Of a stretch of DNA of 35,557 bases, positions 16,701 to 24,263 are shown in pieces. Source of the DNA: Spirochaetia bacterium. GTDB lineage: Bacteria > Spirochaetota > Spirochaetia > Treponematales > Treponemataceae. The first letter of the stretch is position 1; each line of letters begins with the position of its first letter. The position numbers and the translations under genes were made by a program. Below the pieces are notes generated by a model, which searched no databases, was not told the origin of the DNA, and saw only the letters and a list, made by a program, of their open reading frames with translations. The stretch is from NCBI GenBank assembly GCA_022773305.1, contig JALFAW010000013.1:1-35557 (forward strand). The letters run 5' to 3'.

Positions 16701-16989
16701 ATGGATTTGGAGTATAAGTTACAGAAAACTCATCTGAATCTGGTGAAATCAGGATAGGAATGTGAAGTTTAACGTTAGATTCCAAAGATTGCAGTGCTTT
16801 TTGATACAGTGTTTCAATATTATGTTCAATGATTTGTGCTGTTTTCATCGATTGTTTTGGGAACAAAATGTCAAAATGTTCTGTTTTTAAAACATATACT
16901 TTGTAAGGTTTGCTCAAAACTGAAGTTCCATTCATGGAAAAGAGAAAAACAAAAATGACAATCAGAAAAGAAAATTTTTTTTTCAACAA
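13762..16989 (-). CDS. Large exported protein: degenerate peptidase-MA-like, propeller-like and barrel-like regions
   Basis: 1075 residues. A signal peptide (to about residue 27) is followed by three regions. Residues 30-330 follow the layout of peptidase-MA-like proteins (HFDILFP; a FIQGFSSISQS block where EGLA-type motifs occur; AGFSAYLLQAYGIDKYLELW), but the expected HExxH is replaced by LYEEVF, so the zinc site is lost. Residues 330-680 have repeated strand motifs such as SPDGRFLVVSF, like a TolB-type propeller. Residues 690-1075 alternate aromatic strands, ending in F, like an outer-membrane barrel. Only TTG is available as a start; TATAAT lies five bases upstream. Domain calls are inference. 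Confidence 0.62.
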   Translation of the reverse strand: MLKKKFSFLIVIFVFLFSMNGTSVLSKPYKVYVLKTEHFDILFPKQSMKTAQIIEHNIETLYQKALQSLESNVKLHIPILISPDSDEFSVTYTPNPYNRIIVFEAYPGFAIPFENEVILTQLYEEVFRAILQSEKSGLNTFIANTIGGSSYQPVAQLNMPFSFIQGFSSISQSFSKLSENKKKDSDLYFSSESEDDCKNETYEFQEQKQLELLVQAKIEGKFPSHFQARVSNDIHPYNQIILAATAGFSAYLLQAYGIDKYLELWKESGKLNLMFTDGIFYNVYKKSLSVLWNEFYDSVPVPQNIDEILENEKKTVQILPKNSQGLYRNLIFSDYGLIWYDEIRHEVDIFENFFESDKFYNPFSIRNLLFLANDIEYLSLSPDGRFLVVSFKQIKNRKEFAKKACWIFDLQKRKFLPQKFFLQNGTVFLPFLNEDYLEKDSIDSLPKLIAGINIEEKIPKLQVLAFSDDDEKRDLIYEKHFESDEFPESVCFTPDGKIVLLISKNQLQFIKMIDLSTLAETDFVLSEDFSKENGQIRIKNLRISRNTKRKIFNVHHDFIFSFDYANVKDFGFTKTGYISLNQNFEPENAFFLQDDFSGGVNWACFCDDKVYFSSQKYINDELKMISKNDLNFVQSEIHKLNFQDDLKIADSVAKKDDLELEDRYNPWKYFFPFSVRPMLPVRSISADNGPELWPGVGITFISQTDPFENTEFYISAGWNFAQLNFETVFNPSEDYKQDYLKNARLLGKDKSASIFIKNSSTPVDISVGSMFRFNLSGEYFYEGIIGTSWQIPMGMNFSNMKITIDSDYTASTDYYDSNLIDKNPSLSNWPTFSEAYNFFEASVITEYSNIHQYGISPYEKRGFSVGVRIYSNWDLTQIGILNDYNKEQIGQITEDDPDYQNKLDELKDLYDSQMLDISQINIGAFAKIEIPRLTPLKMINGWILSLPTSISASFFNENGTALKVNTELLLFGKEIHNGFSLLQLYFGRVGLKAGYELQLKYDTSKVLQPDIRRENYTGRILSETYEKDCFYFLLNVDFTTSIGFSTSSMFSIENKFAFYPKTNGFLYSFNFIAKF

Positions 16990-16994
16990 AAATG

Positions 16995-17000
16995 ATTATA
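16995..17000 (-). promoter_or_regulatory. -10 box of the 1075-residue gene
   Basis: Minus-strand TATAAT five bases before the TTG start at 16989 (eight before the following TTG codon). The frame is closed by TAA just upstream and no ATG or Shine-Dalgarno precedes the signal peptide, so a leaderless TTG start is the simplest reading. Confidence 0.4.
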
Positions 17001-17084
17001 CAACTTTTTGATTATTTTGAAAGGGTGTTTGTGACTTGTATCAAAAAAAACAGGTGTGTCCCTTTTTCTATCCTTGTTATACAA

Positions 17085-17239
17085 GGTCTGTCCCTGACTC
17101 GTGCTGAACATTTGCACACCAACGTTAGTTTAGTTTACACGAGCCGTGAGTTTTGGCATTTGTTTTTTACCTTCGTTTGCTGGAATTGTACTTTGCCAAA
17201 ACTCAGAAAAACGTGCGACTTGAAATCAAGGTGTGTCCC
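17085..17239 (+). repeat. Composite two-stem element, copy A
   Basis: GGTCTGTCCC, then a CTCGTG...ACACGAG palindrome (17098-17144), then TGAGTTTTGGCA...TGCCAAAACTCA (17147-17205), then AAAAACGTGCG and a closing GGTGTGTCCC. The order is the same as in 17728-17884, and the second stem is almost identical between the two. Short ORFs in the two copies fall in different frames, which argues against a protein product. Confidence 0.8.
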
Positions 17240-17369
17240 CATTTTTCTATGCTACTTTGAAACTCTTTAAATCGAGGTCTGTCCCTCTTTTGCACTTAGT
17301 TTTGGTTGAAAAGGGGACAGACCTTAATTTTGAATCAAATATTTAAAAAAAGGGGACAGACCTTGCATT

Positions 17370-17502
17370 GTTCGTAAAATGCACAAGGGCTATGGAGCAG
17401 CGCAAAGCGGCCACTGGACTGAGCGAAGCGAGGGAAGCGGCTGACCGTTAGGGAACTGCGTAACAGCCCGGTTTTGCGTAGCAAAATGTGCCCCGAAAAG
17501 CA
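17370..17502 (-). repeat. Hairpin-rich mosaic module
   Basis: GC-richer block between GGGACAGACC motifs. A 35-bp segment (17409-17443) is a perfect inverted match to 24191-24225 in the module beside folE2. It also has TTTTGC-GTA-GCAAAA, the counterpart of the TTTTTGC/GCAAAAA stem of the 173-bp modules, so this is another mosaic relative built from shared blocks. Confidence 0.7.
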
Positions 17503-17598
17503 AATTTATTATAATATAAAAAAGGGGGACAGACCTTGCACTTCTTTGATAAAAAGGGGACAGACCTAATTTTCACAATCATTAAGGGTTGCCCCTGT

Positions 17599-17705
17599 CT
17601 CGTGTTGAACATTTGCACACCAACATCAGTTTAATTTACACGAGCCGTGAGTTTTGGTAGCTTAATTAACTTTATTCAGAGGAAATCCTCTTTTGCCAAA
17701 ACTCA
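17599..17705 (+). repeat. Composite two-stem element, copy B
   Basis: CTCGTG palindrome (17599-17645) followed by TGAGTTTTGG...CCAAAACTCA (17648-17705). The first stem closely matches copy A (TTGCACACCAAC in the centre), but the interior of the second is replaced by unrelated sequence holding its own GAGGA-AA-TCCTC hairpin. Stem sequences are kept while loops change. Confidence 0.75.
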
Positions 17706-17727
17706 GTGTTAGTTTAGTTTAAATCAA

Positions 17728-17884
17728 GGTCTGTCCCTGACTCGTGCTGTTAGCTTGGTACACCAATGAGCATTTGGTTTGCACGAGCCTAGAGTTTTGG
17801 CATTTGTTTTTTACCTTACATTTGCTGGAATTGTACTTTGCCAAAACTCAGAAAAACGTGCGGTTTGAAATCGAGGTCTGTCCC
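17728..17884 (+). repeat. Composite two-stem element, copy C
   Basis: Bounded by GGTCTGTCCC at both ends (17728-17737 and 17875-17884). It contains the CTCGTGC palindrome (17741-17788) and the GAGTTTTGGCA...TGCCAAAACTC hairpin (17792-17849), then AAAAACGTGCGG. The most complete copy, ending only 27 bases before the lysS promoter. Confidence 0.8.
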
Positions 17885-17910
17885 TGTTTTAATTCCCTGT
17901 TTAATACTAA

Positions 17911-17939
17911 TTGTCTCTCTAAAAAAATTCTGTTATAAT
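17911..17939 (+). promoter_or_regulatory. lysS promoter (leaderless)
   Basis: TTGTCT, 17-nt spacer, consensus TATAAT. Only eight bases (TCAACTCT) lie between the -10 box and the ATG at 17948, with no Shine-Dalgarno, so the mRNA should start at about the A of the start codon. Confidence 0.7.
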
Positions 17940-17947
17940 TCAACTCT

Positions 17948-19576
17948 ATGAGTAACAATAATCAAAATAACGAAAAAAGAGATCCTTTACTTTGTCACTG
18001 GGCAGACCAGATGGCAAATCAAATTATTCGCGAAAAAGGCGATTTAGATTCTTATACCTGTGCTTCGGGAATTACTCCTTCTGGAACTGTTCACTTGGGA
18101 AATTTCCGTGAAATTATCACTGTAGATTTAGTTGTTCGTGCTTTGCGCGATCGTGGCAAAAACGTGCGTTTTATTTATTCTTGGGATGATTATGATGTTT
18201 TTAGAAAAGTCCCGCTTAATATGCCTGACCCTGAAATTCTTGAAAAATATTTGCGTTATCCTATTACTGAAGTGCCTGACACAACTGGTCGTAACGAAAA
18301 TTATGCACGCCATCACGAAGTTGATATCGAACAACAGCTTCCACGTGTTGGTATTTATCCTGAGTTTTTATACCAGGCAAGTCGATATCGTGCAAACCGC
18401 TATGCTGAAGGCATGAAAAAGGCTTTACAAAATCGTGAACTTATCAAAGAATGTTTAAACGAATACCGCGATGATGAACATAAAATGAAAAAAGAAGATG
18501 TTTATTGGCCTGTGTCTGTTTTCTGTGGAAAATGTCAAAAAGATACTACAAAAATCACAGACTATGACGGCGAATGGAACATTTCTTATAAATGTGAATG
18601 TGGCAACTGCGAAACTGTTGATTTGCGTACTTTTAAAGGTGCAAAACTTGGCTGGCGTGTTGACTGGCCTATGAGATGGAACGAAGAAAAAGTAGTTTTT
18701 GAACCTGGCGGAAAAGATCATATCAGTCCTGGTGGAAGTTACGATACTGCAAAACTTGTTTCAAAAAAAATTTATGATTGGGATGCACCTGTAACTATGC
18801 GTTATGATTTTGTAAATCTGAAAGGTGTTCCTGGAAAAATGTCATCTTCAAAAGGAAAAGTCATTGCTCTTCCTGATGCTCTTGATGTTTATCAGGCTGA
18901 AGTTTTACGTTATCTTTTTGCAGGAACTCGTCCAAACACAGAATTTTCTATCAGTTTTGATTTGGATGTCCTTAAAGTTTATGAAGATTATGATAAAACT
19001 GAACGCATTGTTTACGGTATTGATAAAGCAAAATCTGAGGATGTTTTTAATAAAGAAAAACGCATTTACATGCTCAGTCAGATAGATGGAAAAATTCCGG
19101 AAGTTATGCCTTATCAGATTACTTTCCGCATGCTCACAACTTTACTTCAGATTTATTCTGGTGATATTGATAAAGTGATTTCTTCTCTCGGTGATGTAAA
19201 ACCTGAACAGGAAGAAAGATTACGCCGTCGTGCTGCATGTGCGTGGTTCTGGATTCAAGATAGCGCTCCAGACCATGCTCCAGAATTCTGTTTTGCGTTA
19301 CGAAATGATGGCAGCAAGGCTGATTTGGAAGGTGATATTTTAACTGCCGTAAAACGTGTAAGAGATGAAGTTTTGCCAAAAATGGATTCGTTCCAAACTG
19401 ACAAAGACTGTCAGCAGGCAATGTATGATATTGCTACTGAAATGGGAATTGAACCTAAATCTTTGTTTACTGCAATGTATAAAGCTTTGATTGATAAAGA
19501 ACAAGGACCTAGACTTGGAAGTTTTATGCGCATAATAGGAAAAAATCGTTTATCTGAAATTTTAAGCGTTTATTAA
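17948..19576 (+). CDS. lysS: Class I (archaeal-type) lysyl-tRNA synthetase
   Basis: 542 residues. It charges tRNA-Lys with lysine using ATP. The Rossmann catalytic core shows the HIGH-type motif HLGN at 49-52 (TPSGTVHLGN) and a KMSKS-type loop, GKMSSSKGK, near residue 300. A cysteine pair-rich stretch around 198-226 (CGKCQKD...KCECGNC) looks like a zinc ribbon. The alpha-helical C-terminal part fits the class I enzyme, which spirochaetes use instead of the usual class II LysRS. It is monocistronic, with a strong terminator after it and its own promoter. Confidence 0.95.
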   Translation: MSNNNQNNEKRDPLLCHWADQMANQIIREKGDLDSYTCASGITPSGTVHLGNFREIITVDLVVRALRDRGKNVRFIYSWDDYDVFRKVPLNMPDPEILEKYLRYPITEVPDTTGRNENYARHHEVDIEQQLPRVGIYPEFLYQASRYRANRYAEGMKKALQNRELIKECLNEYRDDEHKMKKEDVYWPVSVFCGKCQKDTTKITDYDGEWNISYKCECGNCETVDLRTFKGAKLGWRVDWPMRWNEEKVVFEPGGKDHISPGGSYDTAKLVSKKIYDWDAPVTMRYDFVNLKGVPGKMSSSKGKVIALPDALDVYQAEVLRYLFAGTRPNTEFSISFDLDVLKVYEDYDKTERIVYGIDKAKSEDVFNKEKRIYMLSQIDGKIPEVMPYQITFRMLTTLLQIYSGDIDKVISSLGDVKPEQEERLRRRAACAWFWIQDSAPDHAPEFCFALRNDGSKADLEGDILTAVKRVRDEVLPKMDSFQTDKDCQQAMYDIATEMGIEPKSLFTAMYKALIDKEQGPRLGSFMRIIGKNRLSEILSVY

Positions 19577-19603
19577 TCAGATTATACCTTTTTTTACAAC
19601 AAA

Positions 19604-19654
19604 ACGCATTGGAATGATTTTCTTTTGATTTTCTTTCCAATGCGTATTTTTTTT
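19604..19654 (+). terminator. Intrinsic terminator of lysS
   Basis: An 11-bp perfect stem ACGCATTGGAA / TTCCAATGCGT (19604-19614 and 19635-19645) is followed by A and eight Ts. It lies 28 bp after the lysS stop. Confidence 0.88.
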
Positions 19655-19726
19655 AACTTTTTCATTTTTTTTCGTATAAAATCGTTAGCTTATGGACATA
19701 TTTATATTGAGCAATTATAAGGATAA

Positions 19727-19762
19727 AATAAATTATGATTTATTAATTTTATTTTGCCTTAT
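19727..19762. promoter_or_regulatory. AT-rich hairpin before the EEP gene
   Basis: ATAAGG and CCTTAT close a long AT-rich stem (ATAAAATAAAT against ATTTTATTTT). It ends 18 bp before the ATG, ahead of the GAGG ribosome site. There is no T-run, so a terminator is unlikely; it may affect mRNA stability or translation. Confidence 0.35.
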
Positions 19763-19780
19763 TCTCTCAAGTGAGGTTTA

Positions 19781-20815
19781 ATGAAAAAGTTTTTGTTTTG
19801 TTTTTTTAAACTGATTATCTGGATTTTTTATCTAGGCGGTTGTTGTGCTTCAAATAACGTTTCTAATTGTGACAGCGGTTATTCTTGTAACGTAAAAATG
19901 GCTTGTTGGAATGTTCAAACTTTTTTTGATGCAAAAAAAGATGGCAATGAGTATTCAGAATTTATGAAAAGTGAATACTGGAATAATGAAAAATACATTA
20001 TCCGGTTGGAACGTTTATGTGAAGTAATGATTTCAATAGATGCTGATATTTTTGTATTGGAAGAAGTTGAATCTATTGCTGTTATTCAGGATATTTCGAA
20101 TTATTTAACTAATAATTCATGGTCGAATAGTAAAAAATGGAATTACGCTTGCTTTTCGAGGAATTCTGGCTCATCAATTGGTTGTGCAGTTTTTTCTAGA
20201 TTTCCGATTAATGAATTAAAAGTTCATAATGTTGATGTACGAATTTACACGAATGATCAGCCTTCCTGTCGTCCTATTATGCAAGTATGTTTGGAGATTG
20301 ACAAAAAAGAATTGGTTCTTTTTGTAAATCATTGGAAATCTAAGTCCGGTGGCGAGGTAGAAACCGAAATTTGGCGAGACTGGCAGGAAGCTTTGCTCGG
20401 AGAACGATTAGTTCGTGATTTTAGTTTTTCAGAGAAAAATGCTTATATTTTATGTGGTGACTTTAATAGAAGTGCTGAAGATTTTGTTTGTAATTTTGAT
20501 GGAAAACCTGAATGTACTGATGCGAATGTTGTATTAAGAACATTTGGACAGGGGAAAACTAATTTTGTTTGTGTTTATTCACCTTGGTTTATTGAGTCTG
20601 GTAAGTTTACAACTGAAAGCGGAAGTTATTTCTATAAAGGTAGTTGGGAAAGGATTGATAACATTTTTTCTTTTGGGAGTTTAAAAATTTCTGGATTCAT
20701 GGTCGAAAGTGATGGAAAATTGGCAAAAGAAGATGGGGCGCCTTTCAAATATACTGTTTACAACGGCGAAGGGTATTCTGATCATTTTCCTTTGGTGTGC
20801 AACCTATTGCTTTAG
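19781..20815 (+). CDS. Exported endonuclease/exonuclease/phosphatase-family protein
   Basis: 344 residues. An N-terminal hydrophobic segment ends in LGGC|C, a probable lipobox. The rest is a DNase I-like fold: ACWNVQTFF at the first strand, the metal-binding glutamate in VLEEVES, VNHWKSKSGG, the GDFNRSAEDF asparagine/aspartate motif, and the C-terminal histidine in YSDHFPLV. All expected catalytic positions are present. It likely hydrolyses nucleic acids or a phosphodiester outside the inner membrane, perhaps for nutrient scavenging. GAGG six bases before the ATG supports the start. Its end overlaps the convergent smr gene by 12 bp. Confidence 0.85.
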   Translation: MKKFLFCFFKLIIWIFYLGGCCASNNVSNCDSGYSCNVKMACWNVQTFFDAKKDGNEYSEFMKSEYWNNEKYIIRLERLCEVMISIDADIFVLEEVESIAVIQDISNYLTNNSWSNSKKWNYACFSRNSGSSIGCAVFSRFPINELKVHNVDVRIYTNDQPSCRPIMQVCLEIDKKELVLFVNHWKSKSGGEVETEIWRDWQEALLGERLVRDFSFSEKNAYILCGDFNRSAEDFVCNFDGKPECTDANVVLRTFGQGKTNFVCVYSPWFIESGKFTTESGSYFYKGSWERIDNIFSFGSLKISGFMVESDGKLAKEDGAPFKYTVYNGEGYSDHFPLVCNLLL

Positions 20816-21370
20816 TATGACCCAGGTTGCTCCTGTTCCGCCTTCTTGTTTTGTTTTTGGATGACCTGACATTCCGCAACGTTTGTCGCGTTCGATAAAT
20901 TTACGAACAAAAGCTCCAAGGACGGGATCTGTTCCTGTGGTGTGGATTCCTTTTCCGTGGATAATAATTACTTTTCTGATTCCGTGACGAAGGCAATCTG
21001 TTATGAAGTAATCGAGTTTTTCTTGAGCTTGTGCTTGAGTTAAACCATGCAAATCAAGGCGTGCTTCTGGTTTCATGTTTAAAAGATAATTTCTGTCCGT
21101 CTGATTTGAAATCTGTTGTTCTTGTTCGGCAAGTTTATCTTTATCAATGGTACCATAGCGACGAAGCCACATCTCCATAGGATTAATACGTTTGGAATTT
21201 TCAGCTTGAATCTTCAATTCAAAATCTTTTTCAGCGGCTAAAGCCTTTTCCTCTGCAGTAGGAGCATTTGCCTTCTTATGAGAAATTGTGCTTTTGCCGC
21301 TTTCTTTTTGTTTTTTGATTTGTGCTGCCTGGTATTTATCCCACTGATTTAAAATATCCCCCATATCCAT
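20804..21370 (-). CDS. Smr-domain protein
   Basis: 188 residues. The N-terminal 90 residues are charged and helical (DILNQWDKYQAAQIKKQKES). The C-terminal Smr domain has the hallmark LDLHGL (near 104-109), IIIHGKG, and the closing GTGATWVIL. Smr domains bind or nick nucleic acids; stand-alone members have been tied to rescue of collided ribosomes in other bacteria, but the role here is unknown. It lies 34 bp downstream of a lipoprotein gene on the same strand. Confidence 0.88.
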   Translation of the reverse strand: MDMGDILNQWDKYQAAQIKKQKESGKSTISHKKANAPTAEEKALAAEKDFELKIQAENSKRINPMEMWLRRYGTIDKDKLAEQEQQISNQTDRNYLLNMKPEARLDLHGLTQAQAQEKLDYFITDCLRHGIRKVIIIHGKGIHTTGTDPVLGAFVRKFIERDKRCGMSGHPKTKQEGGTGATWVILKQ

Positions 21371-21404
21371 AACAATTACCTCAAAATTATCTCAAATCAT
21401 TACA

Positions 21405-22679
21405 TTAATCAAAAACTTTACGTCGCCATTCAGACTCTAAATCTTCAATAGACATTACAGTTTCTTCTGGTTGAGCAGTTATAACAGATCGCAAATATGG
21501 TTCAATAACAAGACTTTTGTAGCTATCCCATCTAGCAGGAAGTTTTTGAGGTACAGAAAGCATTTGAGAAGGTGGAAGATTTGTCAAAAGATGCGTATAA
21601 AAAACTGGCAAAATGTGTTCTGTAACATCTCTAATTGAAGAAAAACCACCAGAAATCCCAAACAGTTCAGTATCTAGATTCAACTTTTCTTTTCTTTCTA
21701 AAATCTTCTGTTGATTATCTACATTAAAGAACCACGAAATAAATTCCGTAGCACCAGGTTGATTACGACATTCTTTATAAATTCCTAACATAATCATGGA
21801 ATCTTCAATTGGAATTTTTTTATTCTGAACAACCCATCTATAATCAATCCCAAAATCTTGATTTTTTATTGTTTTAAAAAGCTGGTCACTAGTAGTATAT
21901 GCATATAAAGTTCTATCCGATATAACCTGACGATAATATGGCATAAAAAGGTATTTAAATGCAAAATCCTGTTCAGTTTGAGCCGATTCATTTTCTGTAA
22001 AAATCCAATCTTTTAATTTATCTGTTGTTTCTTGTAACTTTTCAGAATTCCAAATGATCTTACCATTTTCTTCACGAAAATTGACATCAAATATTTTTGT
22101 TGAAAGATAGAGAAAATCATTATTACTCAAAGGTGTAAAACCAATCTTAGTAAATACACCTTTATCATTCTTTGTATTAAATTCTGCCCCAGTTTTTCTG
22201 ATTTGTTCAAAAGTCAAAGTATAATTATCTGGTACAAGATTTTTATTTTCTTGTGAAAAAACAATTGTCGGCAGATTAAAACTTACTGGCAAAAGAAACT
22301 GTAAATTATTTTTTTGACCAGCTTCAAAAAGTTGCTTATAAAATAAATCAGAACTTAAAATTTTATTATAAAAAATGTAATCAAGAGGTTTACAATATTT
22401 ATAAGGTGCATCATTTCTAAGCCAAGAACCAATAATAATATCAGGAGGAGTTTCATCACGAGCAGGTGGAATTGAAAGAGCAGGATTTTCTTTATAAACA
22501 AGGATAGCGTTATTTTCTTTGTGAGTTTTGTTAAAAAGCTCAATATATTGAACAAATTCGCTACAACTAGTCCAAATTACAACTCTCTTTTTCTGTTCCT
22601 GCTGTTGAAATTTGCAGGAAAACAGAAAAAAGGAAAGTGTAAAAATTGAAAATATCTTAAAAAAGGCAGTTTTCTTCAT
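21405..22679 (-). CDS. Extracellular solute-binding-like lipoprotein
   Basis: 424 residues with a lipobox at FLFSC|K. The mature protein follows the plan of family 1 sugar-binding proteins (VVIWTSCSEFVQYIELFNKTH at the first strand and helix, PDIIIGSW, then long alpha/beta lobes). No ABC permease or ATPase is adjacent, so it either works with distant transport genes or has been adapted to another use. The same holds for the anchored protein at 10232-11404. Confidence 0.75.
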   Translation of the reverse strand: MKKTAFFKIFSIFTLSFFLFSCKFQQQEQKKRVVIWTSCSEFVQYIELFNKTHKENNAILVYKENPALSIPPARDETPPDIIIGSWLRNDAPYKYCKPLDYIFYNKILSSDLFYKQLFEAGQKNNLQFLLPVSFNLPTIVFSQENKNLVPDNYTLTFEQIRKTGAEFNTKNDKGVFTKIGFTPLSNNDFLYLSTKIFDVNFREENGKIIWNSEKLQETTDKLKDWIFTENESAQTEQDFAFKYLFMPYYRQVISDRTLYAYTTSDQLFKTIKNQDFGIDYRWVVQNKKIPIEDSMIMLGIYKECRNQPGATEFISWFFNVDNQQKILERKEKLNLDTELFGISGGFSSIRDVTEHILPVFYTHLLTNLPPSQMLSVPQKLPARWDSYKSLVIEPYLRSVITAQPEETVMSIEDLESEWRRKVFD

Positions 22680-22759
22680 TCAAATTCTTAATAAAGAGTA
22701 TTTTTCCAATACAACTTATTATTCATAAACCATTTTATACAAAATCAGAAAAATAAAGA

Positions 22760-24049
22760 TTACAAAGACTGTGCAACTTTGTAAATGCTTTCGTAAACAG
22801 AATCGATTTTATCTTCATCGATACTTGAAAAAGCCACTCTCAAAGTGTTCTGATCAATCTGAATAATTCCAATTCCAGTAGTTTCAAGAAGTTTTCTGCG
22901 AATCTGTTCAGCATTTCCAGTTTTTACATTGAAACTCATAAAATATCCTGAATTGAAAGGCAAAGGTTCCAAAACAGAAGATTCATGAGAATTTACAAAA
23001 GAACGAACCAAATCATAACGGCGTTTCAACATTTTGCGAAGCTGTTTTTTCTGTTCATCATGACAAGGATCTTTAATTGCATGCATAACAAGACTTTGAG
23101 AAGGAGTAGATGAACATGAAACAGAAGAACGAATTGCTGCCATAAACTTTGTTTCAAGAGCAGCATATTGTTCAGAAGTCAAATCTTTTGATGCGAAAGT
23201 GATAAACCCAGTTCTAAATCCCCATGCAAAATCTTCTTTTGTAGGACCATCAGCCTTGATAGCAAGAACATTTTCGTGAATATCAGCAAGATATGCAAAA
23301 AGAGATTGAGGTTCAATGTCATCTTCATAATTAAGGCCAAAATAAGCATCATCCGAAAGAACAAGAACTTTTTTTCCGCTTTCCGCAATATCTTTTACAA
23401 CACGACAAATTTCCTTTGCCTCATTGACAGTCGGACTATATCCAGAAGGATTTTGAGGAAAATTCAAAATAACGCGAACTGAACCGTACTTTTGTGCGTC
23501 ATCTTTCATCTTTGCTTCCAAATCAGGAATGTTAAATTTTCCGTTTTCAAAACATTTAAACTGATGAAACTCAGCACCACAACGAGCAGAAGCAATCAGT
23601 TCATAATTATCCCAACAAGGATTTGCGGCTAAAAGTGGTTTATTCTCTTCAACAAATAAATCACAAACATAAGAAAGAACAGCCGTGAGTCCAGGAACAA
23701 GAATAGGAGTAGAAAAAGTTTTTTCTTTGAGCGAAGGATTTTTCTCGATGATTTTTTCTTTCCAAAGATTTCTTAATTCAGGATTTCCTGCAGTTTTTGC
23801 ATAAGCAACTGTTTCCTGAGGTTTTAGTGAAGGCATATTTTTTTTGTAAGAATCAAGTTCAATTGGAGTTCCGTTCGAAACTGCCATTCCAATAGTTCCG
23901 TTTGCAAAAGTTGCTTCCTTAGAAGCTTCACCACCTTGAGCAATAATACCTTTTGGAAAATAAAGACGTTTACCCATCTGAGAAATAAGTTCGCCCACAA
24001 CCGAGTCTTTTAATGTTTCATTCAATTCTTGTGCTAAAGGATTAATCAT
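22760..24049 (-). CDS. PLP-dependent class I/II aminotransferase
   Basis: 429 residues, fold type I. The PLP-binding features are NFPQNPSGY (196-204), SDDAYFG with the ring-binding aspartate near 233, and the Schiff-base lysine, most likely K271 in PTKEDFAWGFR. A glycine-rich N-terminal part (AVSNGTPIE) resembles a distinct branch of aspartate/aromatic-like aminotransferases. The amino-acid substrate cannot be read from sequence. The promoter (TTGACT-17-CATAAT) sits nine bases from the ATG and no Shine-Dalgarno is seen. Confidence 0.85.
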   Translation of the reverse strand: MINPLAQELNETLKDSVVGELISQMGKRLYFPKGIIAQGGEASKEATFANGTIGMAVSNGTPIELDSYKKNMPSLKPQETVAYAKTAGNPELRNLWKEKIIEKNPSLKEKTFSTPILVPGLTAVLSYVCDLFVEENKPLLAANPCWDNYELIASARCGAEFHQFKCFENGKFNIPDLEAKMKDDAQKYGSVRVILNFPQNPSGYSPTVNEAKEICRVVKDIAESGKKVLVLSDDAYFGLNYEDDIEPQSLFAYLADIHENVLAIKADGPTKEDFAWGFRTGFITFASKDLTSEQYAALETKFMAAIRSSVSCSSTPSQSLVMHAIKDPCHDEQKKQLRKMLKRRYDLVRSFVNSHESSVLEPLPFNSGYFMSFNVKTGNAEQIRRKLLETTGIGIIQIDQNTLRVAFSSIDEDKIDSVYESIYKVAQSL

Positions 24050-24058
24050 AATGTGTTA

Positions 24059-24087
24059 ATTATGCGAATTCTTAGGGGTTTAGTCAA
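24059..24087 (-). promoter_or_regulatory. Aminotransferase promoter (near-leaderless)
   Basis: Minus-strand TTGACT (24082-24087), 17-nt spacer, CATAAT (24059-24064), then nine bases to the ATG. The transcript would carry at most a few untranslated bases. Confidence 0.6.
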
Positions 24088-24134
24088 TATAAAGAGAAAA
24101 ATAAGCCCACAGTTTAGTTGTAAAATTTATATAT

Positions 24135-24263
24135 CTTGGGTGGCTTTTTGCTATGCAAAAAACAGGCTTTTCAGGATTACGCTATCGCTCCAGCCGCTTC
24201 CCTCGCTTCGCTCAGTCCAGTGGCCACCTCCGGCGTCCTTACAATCCTTGCCACGTTTTAAAC
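24135..24263 (+). repeat. Partial 173-bp-type module abutting folE2
   Basis: Starts at CTTGGGTGGCTTTTTGC and ends at CCTTGCCACGTTTTAAAC, the same borders as inside 6556-6727, but the centre is replaced by the 35-bp block shared with 17409-17443. The GGACAAATGTCGAG end is missing. The closing GTTTTAAA covers the last codon and stop of folE2. It fills most of the 208-bp gap between folE2 and the aminotransferase gene. Confidence 0.75.

Larger units (their letters stand above)
17053..17884. repeat. Cluster of GGGACAGACC / GGTCTGTCCC motifs
   Basis: Within the 958-bp gene-free gap 16990-17947, GGGACAGACC occurs on the plus strand at 17314, 17353, 17526 and 17557, and on the minus strand at 17085, 17276, 17728 and 17875, with GGTGTGTCCC variants at 17053 and 17230. 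Minus-strand copies precede the CTCGTGC stem-loops; plus-strand copies stand alone with short T-rich tails. The same motif appears at 235, 1958, 2039, 2206, 2227, 2248 (variant) and 32869, never inside a gene. Confidence 0.85.

Noticed and set aside
17053-17884. CRISPR array
   Set aside because: The repeats occur on both strands, with irregular spacing and spacers that are themselves repeated; no cas genes are near.
17744-17938. A 64-codon plus-strand ORF inside the repeat island
   Set aside because: It runs across the two stem-loops and GGTCTGTCCC of copy C; the equivalent sequence in copy A is read in a different frame, so the reading frame is not conserved.
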